A stretch of 49,573 bases of DNA from Lachnospiraceae bacterium (GTDB lineage: Bacteria > Bacillota > Clostridia > Lachnospirales > Lachnospiraceae): NCBI GenBank assembly GCA_030540075.1, contig JAUNWX010000004.1:26229-75801 (forward strand). Direction: 5' to 3'. Below are positions 14,757-22,341 of the stretch, in pieces (the first letter of the stretch is position 1; every line of letters starts with the position of its first letter). The notes under the pieces were generated by a model. That model was given only the letters and a program-made list of their open reading frames with translations. It was not told the origin of the DNA and did not search any database. The translations under genes and the position numbers were made by a program.

Positions 14757-15881
14757 TTACTTCAGATACTCTCCGAGCATCTCCTTCACACACGCTTCGA
14801 TCTGTTCGATGATATTTTCGCAGCGTTCCTTTTTCATCCCCGCCTGGATGCCTACCGCGAGCAGTTCCTTCCTGCCTGGATTTCGCCCATTTCCATCCAC
14901 CGTTGTCGTATGCTCACCATAATATGTATTACTGTAGGTCAGGTCATAGGCCGGGCTCAGATGCCAGCGGTCATTTGCTTCATCGTACAGATATGTGAAG
15001 TTTTTCGAGTGGTCATCCCGGTTGTGGGCGTAGACATTGAAACACATACGCCGAAACATGTTTTCCAGATCGAGTGGATGATCTCTGGTCAGAATCTTCG
15101 TAAGCTTCATCATGCTATGGTAATCCAGGCTCGGCTGCTCAAAATCCAGCTCCAGCAGCGCAGCGGCAGTCAGCATATGTACTCGTTTCCCGCCTTTCTC
15201 TCGATCGAAGCGTCGGATGCCGAAGTATCCCTTGCACTTATCGGATGGAAACAGTCGGGTTTCGCTCATCTCAATTCCGCACTCTCTGGCACAGCAGGAA
15301 TAATCAAATTCCATCTTTCCTGCATCCCTGCCATCTACATGCGCAGGAAATTTGATCATCCACTCTTCCTGATCGATCGTGGTCAGGATTTTTGGTCGCG
15401 CACCACCACTCGTACCACCTAAGCAGTAGAGTTCATCCAGTTTATCCGAGTATTCCGTATTCAGGATTTTCTCACATTCTTCTGCCAGCTCATCCAGGGC
15501 AACATGCTCGTAATTCTGTTCATAGCTTTTCTCCGGATAGTAGGTCAATGCTCCCATTCCGGACTTTCCGACGATGGCCAGACGATCCAGAACCGTCAGT
15601 TTATCCGTGTTCTGCCGATGTGCACGGAGCAGGCGGTTCAAAAGCAGCCTGCCCCAGTTATCCGGAAGGCTATCTGCGAACACGCCAAACAGTCCGTCGA
15701 AATAATCTTTCGATGGAATAAAAACCTGACTTTTCAGAGGGAGTGAAAACGGACTGATCGAAAATCCCTTTTCCAGCCATTCATCACTATATTGAAAGGC
15801 CACCTTATAGTCTGCCGTCATTGCGAGTGTCCCGACGAATCGATCTGCATAGTACACCCGCAGCGCATTATCTTCTCTCAT
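14757..15881 (-). CDS. hipA: HipA-family serine/threonine kinase toxin
   Basis: 374 residues. The N-terminal subdomain (about 1-110) has FSLPLKSQ, FADSLPDNWGRLLLNR and a KSGMGAL loop. A glycine-rich GGTSGGARPK (155-164) fits the HipA ATP/phosphoregulation loop, IKFP (176-179) carries the ATP-contacting lysine, HNRDDHSKNF (286-295) has the catalytic Asp/Asn, and SPAYDLT (309-315) corresponds to the DFG-like metal site. HipA toxins phosphorylate targets such as glutamyl-tRNA synthetase and cause growth arrest; this target is not tested here. Overlaps hipB by 14 nt, typical of coupled antitoxin-toxin translation. All key motifs are intact. Confidence 0.92.
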   Translation of the reverse strand: MREDNALRVYYADRFVGTLAMTADYKVAFQYSDEWLEKGFSISPFSLPLKSQVFIPSKDYFDGLFGVFADSLPDNWGRLLLNRLLRAHRQNTDKLTVLDRLAIVGKSGMGALTYYPEKSYEQNYEHVALDELAEECEKILNTEYSDKLDELYCLGGTSGGARPKILTTIDQEEWMIKFPAHVDGRDAGKMEFDYSCCARECGIEMSETRLFPSDKCKGYFGIRRFDREKGGKRVHMLTAAALLELDFEQPSLDYHSMMKLTKILTRDHPLDLENMFRRMCFNVYAHNRDDHSKNFTYLYDEANDRWHLSPAYDLTYSNTYYGEHTTTVDGNGRNPGRKELLAVGIQAGMKKERCENIIEQIEACVKEMLGEYLK

Positions 15882-16146
15882 TTATGACCTCCTGAATATC
15901 CTTATACGGTGCCTGCGTGAAAAGATTTCGGAGCTCGTCCGCCAGATCCAGTGCGATTGCAATCTTCGTGAGCGAAATCAGGGATATCTGACCGGACGTT
16001 TCAAATCTCTTGATGGAGCCATAGCTCACGCCACTCATCTCTGCAAGTTTTTCCTGTGAAATCGAACGACGGCGCCGGATATTCCGTATCCTCTGCGCCA
16101 GTTTCTGATCCAGCTCTTCGGCTGTTTCCCATACAAACGGTTCCAT
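15868..16146 (-). CDS. hipB: HipB-type Xre antitoxin
   Basis: 92 residues with one HTH_XRE domain (about 15-75: RRSISQEKLAEMSGVSYGSI) and a C-terminal extension, the usual size for HipB. GGTGAGGAGCAC precedes ATG 16146. It is directly upstream of and overlapping hipA, as expected for an antitoxin that neutralises HipA and represses the operon. An AT-rich tract with GATAATATAG on the minus strand (around 16271-16282) could hold the promoter, but I cannot assign an operator. Confidence 0.9.
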   Translation of the reverse strand: MEPFVWETAEELDQKLAQRIRNIRRRRSISQEKLAEMSGVSYGSIKRFETSGQISLISLTKIAIALDLADELRNLFTQAPYKDIQEVINERR

Positions 16147-16371
16147 GTGCTCCTCACCCGCTTTCTACGCCCCCTTCAAATCATGCAGGAAGCTCCCTGA
16201 TCGTAGATCATGGCTGCCAGTCAGCAGATAAATCATCCCCTATGTCAAATGGCGATGGTTCATCCATGGATACTATATTATCTAATACCGGCATTATTCG
16301 CCATTAACATACAAAATGTTGTCTATTTTCATTTTACACTCAACTCATCTGGAATGCAATCCGGCCCACGC

Positions 16372-16400
16372 AAAAAGCTGCCCCACCAACGTGAGACAGC
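16372..16400 (-). terminator. Terminator of the acidic-protein gene
   Basis: On the minus strand GCTGTCTCAC, GTTG, GTGGGGCAGC (10-bp stem with two G-U pairs, 16377-16400) followed by TTTTT. The remaining gap to hipB (16147-16371) is AT-rich and shows no gene. Confidence 0.85.
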
Positions 16401-16485
16401 CTCTATATACACCTAATGCCGGTTCATGATTCCATCTTTCGAATCATGATTGTTCTAAACGTTCTATTTCGTCTCGGCATCCTGA

Positions 16486-17193
16486 TCAGTCTTCAGAATC
16501 CTTATCCTCTTCTTCGTTCGAATCTCCATCCGTTTCAGAATCCTCGAAATCATCTTCCGCATCGTCGAGGTCGTCAAAGTCATCGAAATCCTCATCTTCG
16601 AACTCATCCTCGTCCTCGAACTCATCGAACTCCTCATCCTCGTACTCGTCCGTGTCCTCATCCTCCGGGTCCATGAAGATCGACTCGTAGTATCCAGCGG
16701 TTTCGAAGCCGTCGTCCTCATGCTCGTCGAGGAACCAGTCCATGAGCTCCGTCATCTCGTCGTGGCGGCCGTCGAAACGGTCACGCACATAGAACAGCGA
16801 CAGGATATCTTCGCTGAGTTCCATCCCCGGGATCTTATTATGGAAGGTCTCGAGCAGCGTCCACAGCGGCACCATATCGTCGTAGCAGATGTCCATGATC
16901 AGCACATCCATCTTATCCGGATTGTAATAGCAGTGAATCGTATCGCCGACACTGTCCTCGCCGAACAGATCCATGAACGCCTGCCGGATCGCCTTCGCGC
17001 TCATATCGTCCGCATCATTCAGATACTGCCGCGGATCCTCGATCGTCACCTGGTAGTGATCGAACTCCTCGTTCTTCAGCTCGAGAAACTCCAGCGTATC
17101 CGCCAGCGCCGTCTCGACCGTCACGTTGTTCTGCTCCGCGTACGAACGCAGAATATTGATATACTCATCTGGGAATTCCAGCTTTACACTCAT
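16486..17193 (-). CDS. Unknown protein with a very acidic C-terminal tail
   Basis: 235 residues from ATG 17193 (AGAGGTGTGAAG upstream); a longer frame to 17247 lacks a ribosome site. The N-terminus MSVKLEFPDEYINILRSYAE resembles a short ribbon-helix-helix or RHH-like segment, then a globular middle (IHCYYNPDKMDVLIMDICYD). The last 65 residues are mostly Asp and Glu with regularly spaced Phe (EFDEFEDEDEFEDEDFDDFD). Such tails can mimic DNA or chaperone basic partners. No family recognised. Probably last gene of the 19116-16486 operon. Confidence 0.7.
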   Translation of the reverse strand: MSVKLEFPDEYINILRSYAEQNNVTVETALADTLEFLELKNEEFDHYQVTIEDPRQYLNDADDMSAKAIRQAFMDLFGEDSVGDTIHCYYNPDKMDVLIMDICYDDMVPLWTLLETFHNKIPGMELSEDILSLFYVRDRFDGRHDEMTELMDWFLDEHEDDGFETAGYYESIFMDPEDEDTDEYEDEEFDEFEDEDEFEDEDFDDFDDLDDAEDDFEDSETDGDSNEEEDKDSED

Positions 17194-17216
17194 CTTCACA
17201 CCTCTATCTCTTATTT

Positions 17217-17233
17217 TGCCAATGCCGTCGGCC
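17217..17233 (-). repeat. 17-bp motif, near-exact copy (16/17), intergenic
   Basis: TGCCAATGCCGTCGGCC on the plus strand, in the 92-bp gap between the acidic-protein gene and the 96-aa gene. Confidence 0.65.
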
Positions 17234-17285
17234 GCAGCCATCGTCACTTCGCGGCACTTTATGGGGCAGCCCTCATGACCGCCGG

Positions 17286-17576
17286 TCAGTTCATGTTCCG
17301 AAGCTCCGCGAGGAACATATCGTAGTAGTCGTCCTGTCCGTCCAGCTTCGGTGAATTCTCACCCCCGCCGTTCGTGGAGCGCTTGATCGCCGCGTAGAAC
17401 TCCTCGCCGTAGGTGAGGATGTCCATCTCATAGAGCGGGTACTCCTCCCGCTGCGCGATCGAGCAGAACGCCGCCAGCGGATTCTTCTCCTCCGCCGTCG
17501 CGAGCAGCTCCGCCCGGAACCCCGCATCTCTCTTCGCCTTCTGTCGAAGCGCATCCAGCGCTGTCTCTACATCCAT
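17286..17576 (-). CDS. 96-aa protein, possible peptide precursor
   Basis: Starts at ATG 17576, which overlaps the peptidase gene's stop by one base (TGATG). The first 40 residues are helical and charged (DALRQKAKRDAGFRAELLAT), vaguely like Nif11-type leaders. The rest contains CSIAQREEYPLYEMDI, then a Gly/Asn-rich segment (STNGGGENSPKLDGQ) and an acidic aromatic end (DDYYDMFLAEL). The tight coupling to a membrane-anchored S51 peptidase makes a precursor-plus-processing-enzyme pair conceivable. That is inference only; it may equally be an ordinary small cytosolic protein. No family assigned. Confidence 0.65.
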   Translation of the reverse strand: MDVETALDALRQKAKRDAGFRAELLATAEEKNPLAAFCSIAQREEYPLYEMDILTYGEEFYAAIKRSTNGGGENSPKLDGQDDYYDMFLAELRNMN

Positions 17577-18415
17577 CAATCATCCTCCATGATCCGTCGT
17601 GTCACCACGGCCCCGATCAGCGTGCCGAGCGCCAGCATTGCCATACCCAGCAGCAGAAACTTCGGGATGTGCCGCTTCACCGGGATCTCAAACTCGCCGC
17701 CGGTCTTACTGATCATACCGATTTCGCCGTCGGAGATCAGATACGCCTCGCCATAGAGCATTTCCTTCTTCGTCTTCGTGTCCTTCCGGATATACGCACC
17801 ATCCGTCAGGCAGTAGAAGGACTCGCCCATGCTGTCCGGGAAGGTGATGTCCTGGTACAGCCGCTTGCCGTCCAGCACCGCATCGATCGTCTGATTATAG
17901 TGCGGAATGACCTTCGTCTTCGTGAGGCCCAGTCCCTCGAGGAAGCGCTGATAATGCGGGTTCACCGCCTCGCCTTCCTCCTCCGGCTGCGCATAGACCA
18001 CCTCCGCACAGTTCATCGTGCCGGCACTGATGCCGATGACGATGCCCCGGAAGTGCTGCAGGTGTTCGCGAAGCTTAATCTGGTGAAACCAGGCATTCTC
18101 CGTCGGCACATGCCCGCCCGCGAGAATCACGACATCGAAGCGGTCGAGGATCTCCACCGTCTTCGGCTCCCGCCGATCCAGCACATCGATCGAATCCATG
18201 GACAGACCCGAGCGGTTGAAGCACTCGAGATAGGTCTTCGCCATGGCACTGTTAAACTTCGTATCATCCGGCTCGGAAGCGATCAGCACACACTTGCTGT
18301 GCGGCTTCCAGTCCTCCTTCAGCCGATCCACGAAATGATTTTTATTACTGAGCAGCTCCGGCCGCCCCGTCGCCCGGTTGATTCCTCCAGGCGTTGATGT
18401 CATATATAGAATCAT
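17576..18415 (-). CDS. Peptidase S51 family protein with a C-terminal membrane anchor
   Basis: 279 residues from ATG 18415, chosen for CGGAGGAGAGCGC just upstream; a GTG at 18433 overlaps that site. A class I amidotransferase-like fold with the nucleophile elbow GISAGTMN (about 127-134) identifies the dipeptidase E/cyanophycinase (S51) group, serine hydrolases that cleave after Asp. DVVILAGGHVPTENAW is the typical preceding strand and loop. Unlike cytosolic PepE it ends in one hydrophobic segment (about 253-273: FLLLGMAMLALGTLIGAVV) and a basic tail, so it should be tail-anchored. Coupled by TGATG to the 96-aa gene; its substrate might be that product or acidic proteins nearby. Confidence 0.8.
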   Translation of the reverse strand: MILYMTSTPGGINRATGRPELLSNKNHFVDRLKEDWKPHSKCVLIASEPDDTKFNSAMAKTYLECFNRSGLSMDSIDVLDRREPKTVEILDRFDVVILAGGHVPTENAWFHQIKLREHLQHFRGIVIGISAGTMNCAEVVYAQPEEEGEAVNPHYQRFLEGLGLTKTKVIPHYNQTIDAVLDGKRLYQDITFPDSMGESFYCLTDGAYIRKDTKTKKEMLYGEAYLISDGEIGMISKTGGEFEIPVKRHIPKFLLLGMAMLALGTLIGAVVTRRIMEDD

Positions 18416-18429
18416 GCGCTCTCCTCCGC

Positions 18430-19116
18430 TCACTTGATACGTCTATTATAAACCATCTGGACGAGGCGCGCGATGAGAACATTTCCGCCGATGATCGCGA
18501 GGATCCAGAACACGGACATGTACACCGGCTGCTCGTAAACGTGCAGGAACGGGTACGGGCCGACGTAGAGCTTCGCGATGTTCAGGATCAGCACCGGAAT
18601 CGCGTAGGCGATTGTCGTCGCCACCGCGCAGAGCGGTGCCCACTTCGGGAGCTTCTGCCGCGGCTCGGTCTCGAGACAGAGGAAGATGTAGAGCGACAGG
18701 AGCGGCGCGCCGACGTGGTTGATGAGGTGCGTGCCATCGAGCAGCATCTCGCGGTAGCCGTCCGTCGGGACGAGCACGAAGATCACGACGAGGAAGGTCA
18801 CGAGCAGACAACAGCTCGTAACGTAGCGCAGCACCAGCAGCAGCGTCGGAATCGTCACCTTCTCTTCTCCATCCTTCCGGTAATTCCGCATCAGGAAGGT
18901 CGAAACGAAGCCGTTCGTCTGGCCCTTGAAGATGATCGGCAGCATCACGAGCGTAAACAGCGCGCTCACGATGAGGCAGAGCAGGTTTGAATCCTCGGTA
19001 TAGTAGATCAGCATACCGAGGCCGTCCTTCGCGTAGGCGTGGTTCGTGTCGATCATCTCGAGCACCACCAGCACGATATGTAAAAACAGTGCAGTTCTCA
19101 GTTTCTTGTTATCCAT
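18430..19116 (-). CDS. Six-helix membrane protein, Pr6Pr/YwaF-like
   Basis: 228 residues with about six hydrophobic segments (LFLHIVLVVLEMI, LLCLIVSALFTLVMLPIIF, CCLLVTFLVVIFVLV, LLSLYIFLCLE, IAYAIPVLILNI, VFWILAIIGGNVLIA). A YYTEDSNLLC motif after the first helix and the HLINHVGAPLLS motif in the middle recall Pr6Pr (FAR-17a/AIG1-like) membrane proteins, whose role in bacteria is unclear. GAGGATT precedes ATG 19116. Ends 14 nt before the S51 peptidase start, so the two are co-transcribed. The family call is tentative; membrane location is secure. Confidence 0.7.
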   Translation of the reverse strand: MDNKKLRTALFLHIVLVVLEMIDTNHAYAKDGLGMLIYYTEDSNLLCLIVSALFTLVMLPIIFKGQTNGFVSTFLMRNYRKDGEEKVTIPTLLLVLRYVTSCCLLVTFLVVIFVLVPTDGYREMLLDGTHLINHVGAPLLSLYIFLCLETEPRQKLPKWAPLCAVATTIAYAIPVLILNIAKLYVGPYPFLHVYEQPVYMSVFWILAIIGGNVLIARLVQMVYNRRIK

Positions 19117-19145
19117 AATCCTCTTTTCACTTTTCTTCTATTTTC

Positions 19146-19162
19146 GGCCAATGCATCCGGCC
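19146..19162 (-). repeat. 17-bp GGCCGNNNRCATTGGCC motif, exact copy, intergenic
   Basis: GGCCAATGCATCCGGCC on the plus strand, in the 111-bp gap between the six-helix protein and the Lon-like ATPase. Flanked by TTTTC as at 21539. Confidence 0.7.
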
Positions 19163-19227
19163 TCTGCATCCTCACGCGCCGTTCCTCTCCGGCCCCGGGA
19201 TGCGCACAGAATGCGCCTGCAGTTCCA

Positions 19228-20802
19228 TCAGAACAGCAGCATCCGTGTCGTATGCGCGTCGAAGGTCACGGTCTTCACACCGGTCGTTTCGATCTGGTAG
19301 AGGGCGTTCGCGGCGAGGTGCTCGGCGGCCTGCTCGAGGTCGCGGCAGCCCGTGTCGTTCCGGTACTTCTCGAGGATCACGTCGATCGCGCGGTCCTCCA
19401 CCACACACTCCTCCGGTCGCATGCCCATGCGCTTCAGCACCTTCGGCAGCGAGAAGCGTTTGAAGATCGTCCGCTTCTCCTCCGGGGTGTAGTCCGGGAT
19501 GTCGATCACCGCGAAGCGGCTCATAAGCGGCGCGCTGATGCGGTTCTTGTCGTTCGCCGTCGCGACCGGGTAGACGCCCGAGGTCGGGATGCGGCACTCG
19601 ATATAGTTGTCGGTATAGCCGATGTTGTCGAGTAGCGTCAGCAGCGCATCCGCCGGATTGCCGTTGATGCTGTTGTGGTCGGCCTTGTCGAGCTCGTTGA
19701 TGATGAAGACGGTATTGCTTGCGCCGCTCTGGGCGAATGCCTCCATGATGCGCCCAGGCTTCGCGTTTGCGTAAACGCGCGGGCTGCCCGTCAGCGCCTC
19801 CGAGTCGTGGATCGCACTCATGTCGAGGCTCGTCCACGGGAGCCGAAGGATGCGCGCCACCGCATAGGCGAGCTGCGACTTGCCGATGCCCGCCGGCCCC
19901 GCCAGCAGCAGGCCGTAGGCCGGCAGCGTGTGTGTACGATTGATCTGGATGATGGTCTCCATGATGCGCTGCTTCACGCGCTCGAGGCCATACAGCTCCT
20001 CGTCGAGGATCGCCCGCGCCTTCACCGGATCGATGGACTCGAAGTAGTCGCCCTTCCACTGGATGTTCAGCACCATCTGGAGCGCCCGCTCTGCATGCCG
20101 TCGCTCCTCCGGGCTGATCGTGCTCGACCGGATCGTCGCAACGTTTCGCTCCGCCCAGGCCCGCATATTCTCCGGCAGGGTCTGTCCCGCGCAGGCGAGG
20201 TAATTCAGCATGGAATTCAGGTCCGAAATCGGTGTCACGCCCGGATTCTTCCCCTCACGCTCCTCCGCATCAAACGCCGCCTCCGCGTCACTCTTCTCCT
20301 CCGGCGCACGGCTCTCGAGCAGTCGCCGGATCACAAGCTGCAGGAAATCATCCCGCTCGGACTGGATCCGCTCGCCATCCGCCGCCATCGCCCGGATGCG
20401 ATACACCGCGTAGCCCTCGCTCGTGTGCTCACCCGACAGCCGGAGCGACACATGGTTCTCCCCGAGCCAGTGCTCGAGCGCCACGAATCGCTGGTCAATG
20501 CAGGCGATCGGAACGCTCAGGTCGCGACCATCCTTGTCCCGGCCGCTGACATTGGCCTCGGTCTTCCCGTCGGTCCAGGCAAATGCGGTTCCGCGCACCG
20601 GATTCAGGAAAACACCGAACGCGTGGTGCGGAAGCTTCCGCTCCGGGTCCGCCAGGGTGAGGATCGGGTGCACCGCGTCCGCCCGGTCATTCGTGCAGCG
20701 CAGCACTGTCCAGCCCGCCGCGGTCTTTACGCCTGCAGCGGCCTCCGCCTGTGCCTTCGCCTCGTCTTCCAACTGATTAAAATCAAACATCCGATCTGCC
20801 AT
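19228..20802 (-). CDS. Lon-like AAA+ ATPase lacking a peptidase domain
   Basis: 524 residues. A distinct N-terminal region (about 1-255) precedes an AAA+ module that resembles Lon: DEELYGLERVK (267-277) just before the domain, Walker A GPAGIGKSQ (302-310), sensor-like PVATANDKN (near 412) and an arginine-finger region LMSRFAVID. The Walker B region reads VFIINELDKAD (about 366-376), with Asn where AAA+ proteins normally have Asp. The protein stops after the small helical subdomain, with no Ser-Lys protease domain. AAGGAGAGACAGC precedes ATG 20802. Probably a remodelling or scaffolding ATPase; weak hydrolysis is possible. It precedes the membrane/S51 operon. Confidence 0.85.
   Translation of the reverse strand: MADRMFDFNQLEDEAKAQAEAAAGVKTAAGWTVLRCTNDRADAVHPILTLADPERKLPHHAFGVFLNPVRGTAFAWTDGKTEANVSGRDKDGRDLSVPIACIDQRFVALEHWLGENHVSLRLSGEHTSEGYAVYRIRAMAADGERIQSERDDFLQLVIRRLLESRAPEEKSDAEAAFDAEEREGKNPGVTPISDLNSMLNYLACAGQTLPENMRAWAERNVATIRSSTISPEERRHAERALQMVLNIQWKGDYFESIDPVKARAILDEELYGLERVKQRIMETIIQINRTHTLPAYGLLLAGPAGIGKSQLAYAVARILRLPWTSLDMSAIHDSEALTGSPRVYANAKPGRIMEAFAQSGASNTVFIINELDKADHNSINGNPADALLTLLDNIGYTDNYIECRIPTSGVYPVATANDKNRISAPLMSRFAVIDIPDYTPEEKRTIFKRFSLPKVLKRMGMRPEECVVEDRAIDVILEKYRNDTGCRDLEQAAEHLAANALYQIETTGVKTVTFDAHTTRMLLF
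20541..20557 (+). repeat. 17-bp GGCCGNNNRCATTGGCC motif, exact copy, in the Lon-like ATPase gene
   Basis: GGCCGCTGACATTGGCC on the plus strand; encodes EANVSGR on the minus strand using AAT for Asn. Confidence 0.7.
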
Positions 20803-20942
20803 GCTGTCTCTCCTTTATCTGTATGTTCTTCGGGTTCTTCTATAAATATCTATGCCGCCCGGCCCTTCTCCATGTATCGGCTCAAGACGAGCTTGCACTA
20901 TGCGGGTTCGGCATTTCGGACATCAACCATAACGGCGCTGTC

Positions 20943-21731
20943 TCATCGCTTCACATCGTCGATGCCGTACAGGAGCGCGTTCACGATGCAGGCGGCGATG
21001 TTCGAGCCGCCCTTCCGTCCGCGGGCGACGATCCACGGGATGTCGCCGATCGGTGCGGTCTCCTCCGCGAGGCTGAAGATCAGCTCCTTCGCCTCGACGA
21101 CATTGACGAAGCCGACGGGCACGCCGATGATACCGGCAGGACGCAGCCCGCGGTCATGAATCAGGCGATAGAGCTCGATCAGTGCGGTCGGTGCGTTACC
21201 GATCGCGAAGATCAGCGGGCGGTCCTTGATCCGCGCCGCGTACTCCATGCTCACGACGGCCCGCGTCACGCCACGCGCCCGCGCCTCCGCCGCCACATCC
21301 GGATCACTCATGAAGCAGCGCGTCTCCGCACCCAGCGCGGCCAGCGCCTTCTTGCTGATGCCCGCGCGCGCCATCTCCGTGTCGGTGACGACGATCGCCC
21401 CCGCGCTGCGCGTCTGCGTTTCCGTTGATGCGCCTTCACTTGAGGATCCCGCAGCACCCTCGCGCAGCGTCTGTGCTCCCGTCGATGCGTCTGCACTCGA
21501 GGATCCAGACACCCCCGCGCGCAGCGACGTGCGCATGCGGTCGACGGCATTGGCCGAAAACACGAGATTTTCGGCGTAGTCGAAGTCCGCGGAGGTATGA
21601 ATGCAGCGCTTCACGATCGGCGCCTCCACCGCATCGAGACGGATGTGGCGACGGTCCAGCTCCTGCTGAATCAGCGCCATCGAATGACGCTCGATATCCT
21701 TCGGTTCGATATGTTCCAGTTTGATTTCCAC
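20943..21731 (-). CDS. cbiC: Cobalt-precorrin-8X methylmutase with a tandem-repeat insert
   Basis: 262 residues from GTG 21731 (GTGAGGACATC upstream). Moves the C-11 methyl to C-12 in the anaerobic corrin pathway. The catalytic His is in CIHTSADFDYA; IIGVPVGFVN and ARGRKGGSN near the C-terminus are typical. Family members are about 210 residues; the excess is an insert (about 70-112) made of two tandem 19-residue units, AGVSGSSSADASTGAQTLR and EGAAGSSSEGASTETQTRS, replacing a loop. Last gene of the cobalamin operon, 7 nt after cobO. The insert is probably tolerated because the core motifs are intact. Confidence 0.93.
   Translation of the reverse strand: MEIKLEHIEPKDIERHSMALIQQELDRRHIRLDAVEAPIVKRCIHTSADFDYAENLVFSANAVDRMRTSLRAGVSGSSSADASTGAQTLREGAAGSSSEGASTETQTRSAGAIVVTDTEMARAGISKKALAALGAETRCFMSDPDVAAEARARGVTRAVVSMEYAARIKDRPLIFAIGNAPTALIELYRLIHDRGLRPAGIIGVPVGFVNVVEAKELIFSLAEETAPIGDIPWIVARGRKGGSNIAACIVNALLYGIDDVKR
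21539..21555 (+). repeat. 17-bp motif, near-exact copy (16/17), in cbiC
   Basis: GGTCGACGGCATTGGCC on the plus strand; encodes SANAVDR on the minus strand using AAT for Asn. Confidence 0.65.
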
Positions 21732-21738
21732 GATGTCC

Positions 21739-22341
21739 TCACTTCTCCACGCCGACGCGCGCCGTGATGCCGTCGTCGTACGGGTGCTTCTCCTTCTCCA
21801 TATTCGTGACGTAATCCGCCATCGAGAGGAGGGTGATGTCCGGGTTCCGGCCGGTCAGGATGACCTCCATGTTCTGCGGGAGGCGGAACAGGAAGTGAAT
21901 GAGCTGGTCGCGGTCGAGGAGGCCCTTATTCAGGACGTCCAGGATCTCGTCGAAGACGAAGAGGCCCGCGATTTCCGGTTTCTCCGGCTCATGCTTCACG
22001 ACACCGATCTTCTCCTTCCGGGCGCGGGCGGCCTCGGCGCGCCGCGGCTCCGTCTTCTGCAGGATCTCCATCGTGTGCACCGCGCGCCGGAACAGGGTGT
22101 CCGAATCCGCGCGGGTCGCCGCCTTTTCCTCCTCCGTCATCCGGAAGGTGAAGCCATAGCAATGCTCCGGGAGCAGCACGAACACGCCCGGGATCTTCTC
22201 CAGTGTACTGATCTCGCCGGACAGCCCGTCCTTCAGAAACTGGCAGAACACCACGGGCACACTGTGGCCCGCAGCCCGCACCGCGGCCCCAATCGCCGCC
22301 GTCGTCTTCCCTTTTCCATCACCGTGGTAGATTTCGATCAT
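21739..22341 (-). CDS. cobO: Corrinoid adenosyltransferase
   Basis: 200 residues. Adenosylates cob(I)yrinate a,c-diamide or cobinamide with ATP to make the Co-C bond of coenzyme B12. The N-terminal P-loop YHGDGKGKTTAAIG (about 5-18), the VVFCQFLKDG strand and FVFDEILDVLNKG near residue 130 are the usual BtuR/CobO/CobA motifs. The start overlaps the cobQ stop by ATGA, so translation is coupled. Length is typical for the family (about 180-200). Confidence 0.95.
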   Translation of the reverse strand: MIEIYHGDGKGKTTAAIGAAVRAAGHSVPVVFCQFLKDGLSGEISTLEKIPGVFVLLPEHCYGFTFRMTEEEKAATRADSDTLFRRAVHTMEILQKTEPRRAEAARARKEKIGVVKHEPEKPEIAGLFVFDEILDVLNKGLLDRDQLIHFLFRLPQNMEVILTGRNPDITLLSMADYVTNMEKEKHPYDDGITARVGVEK

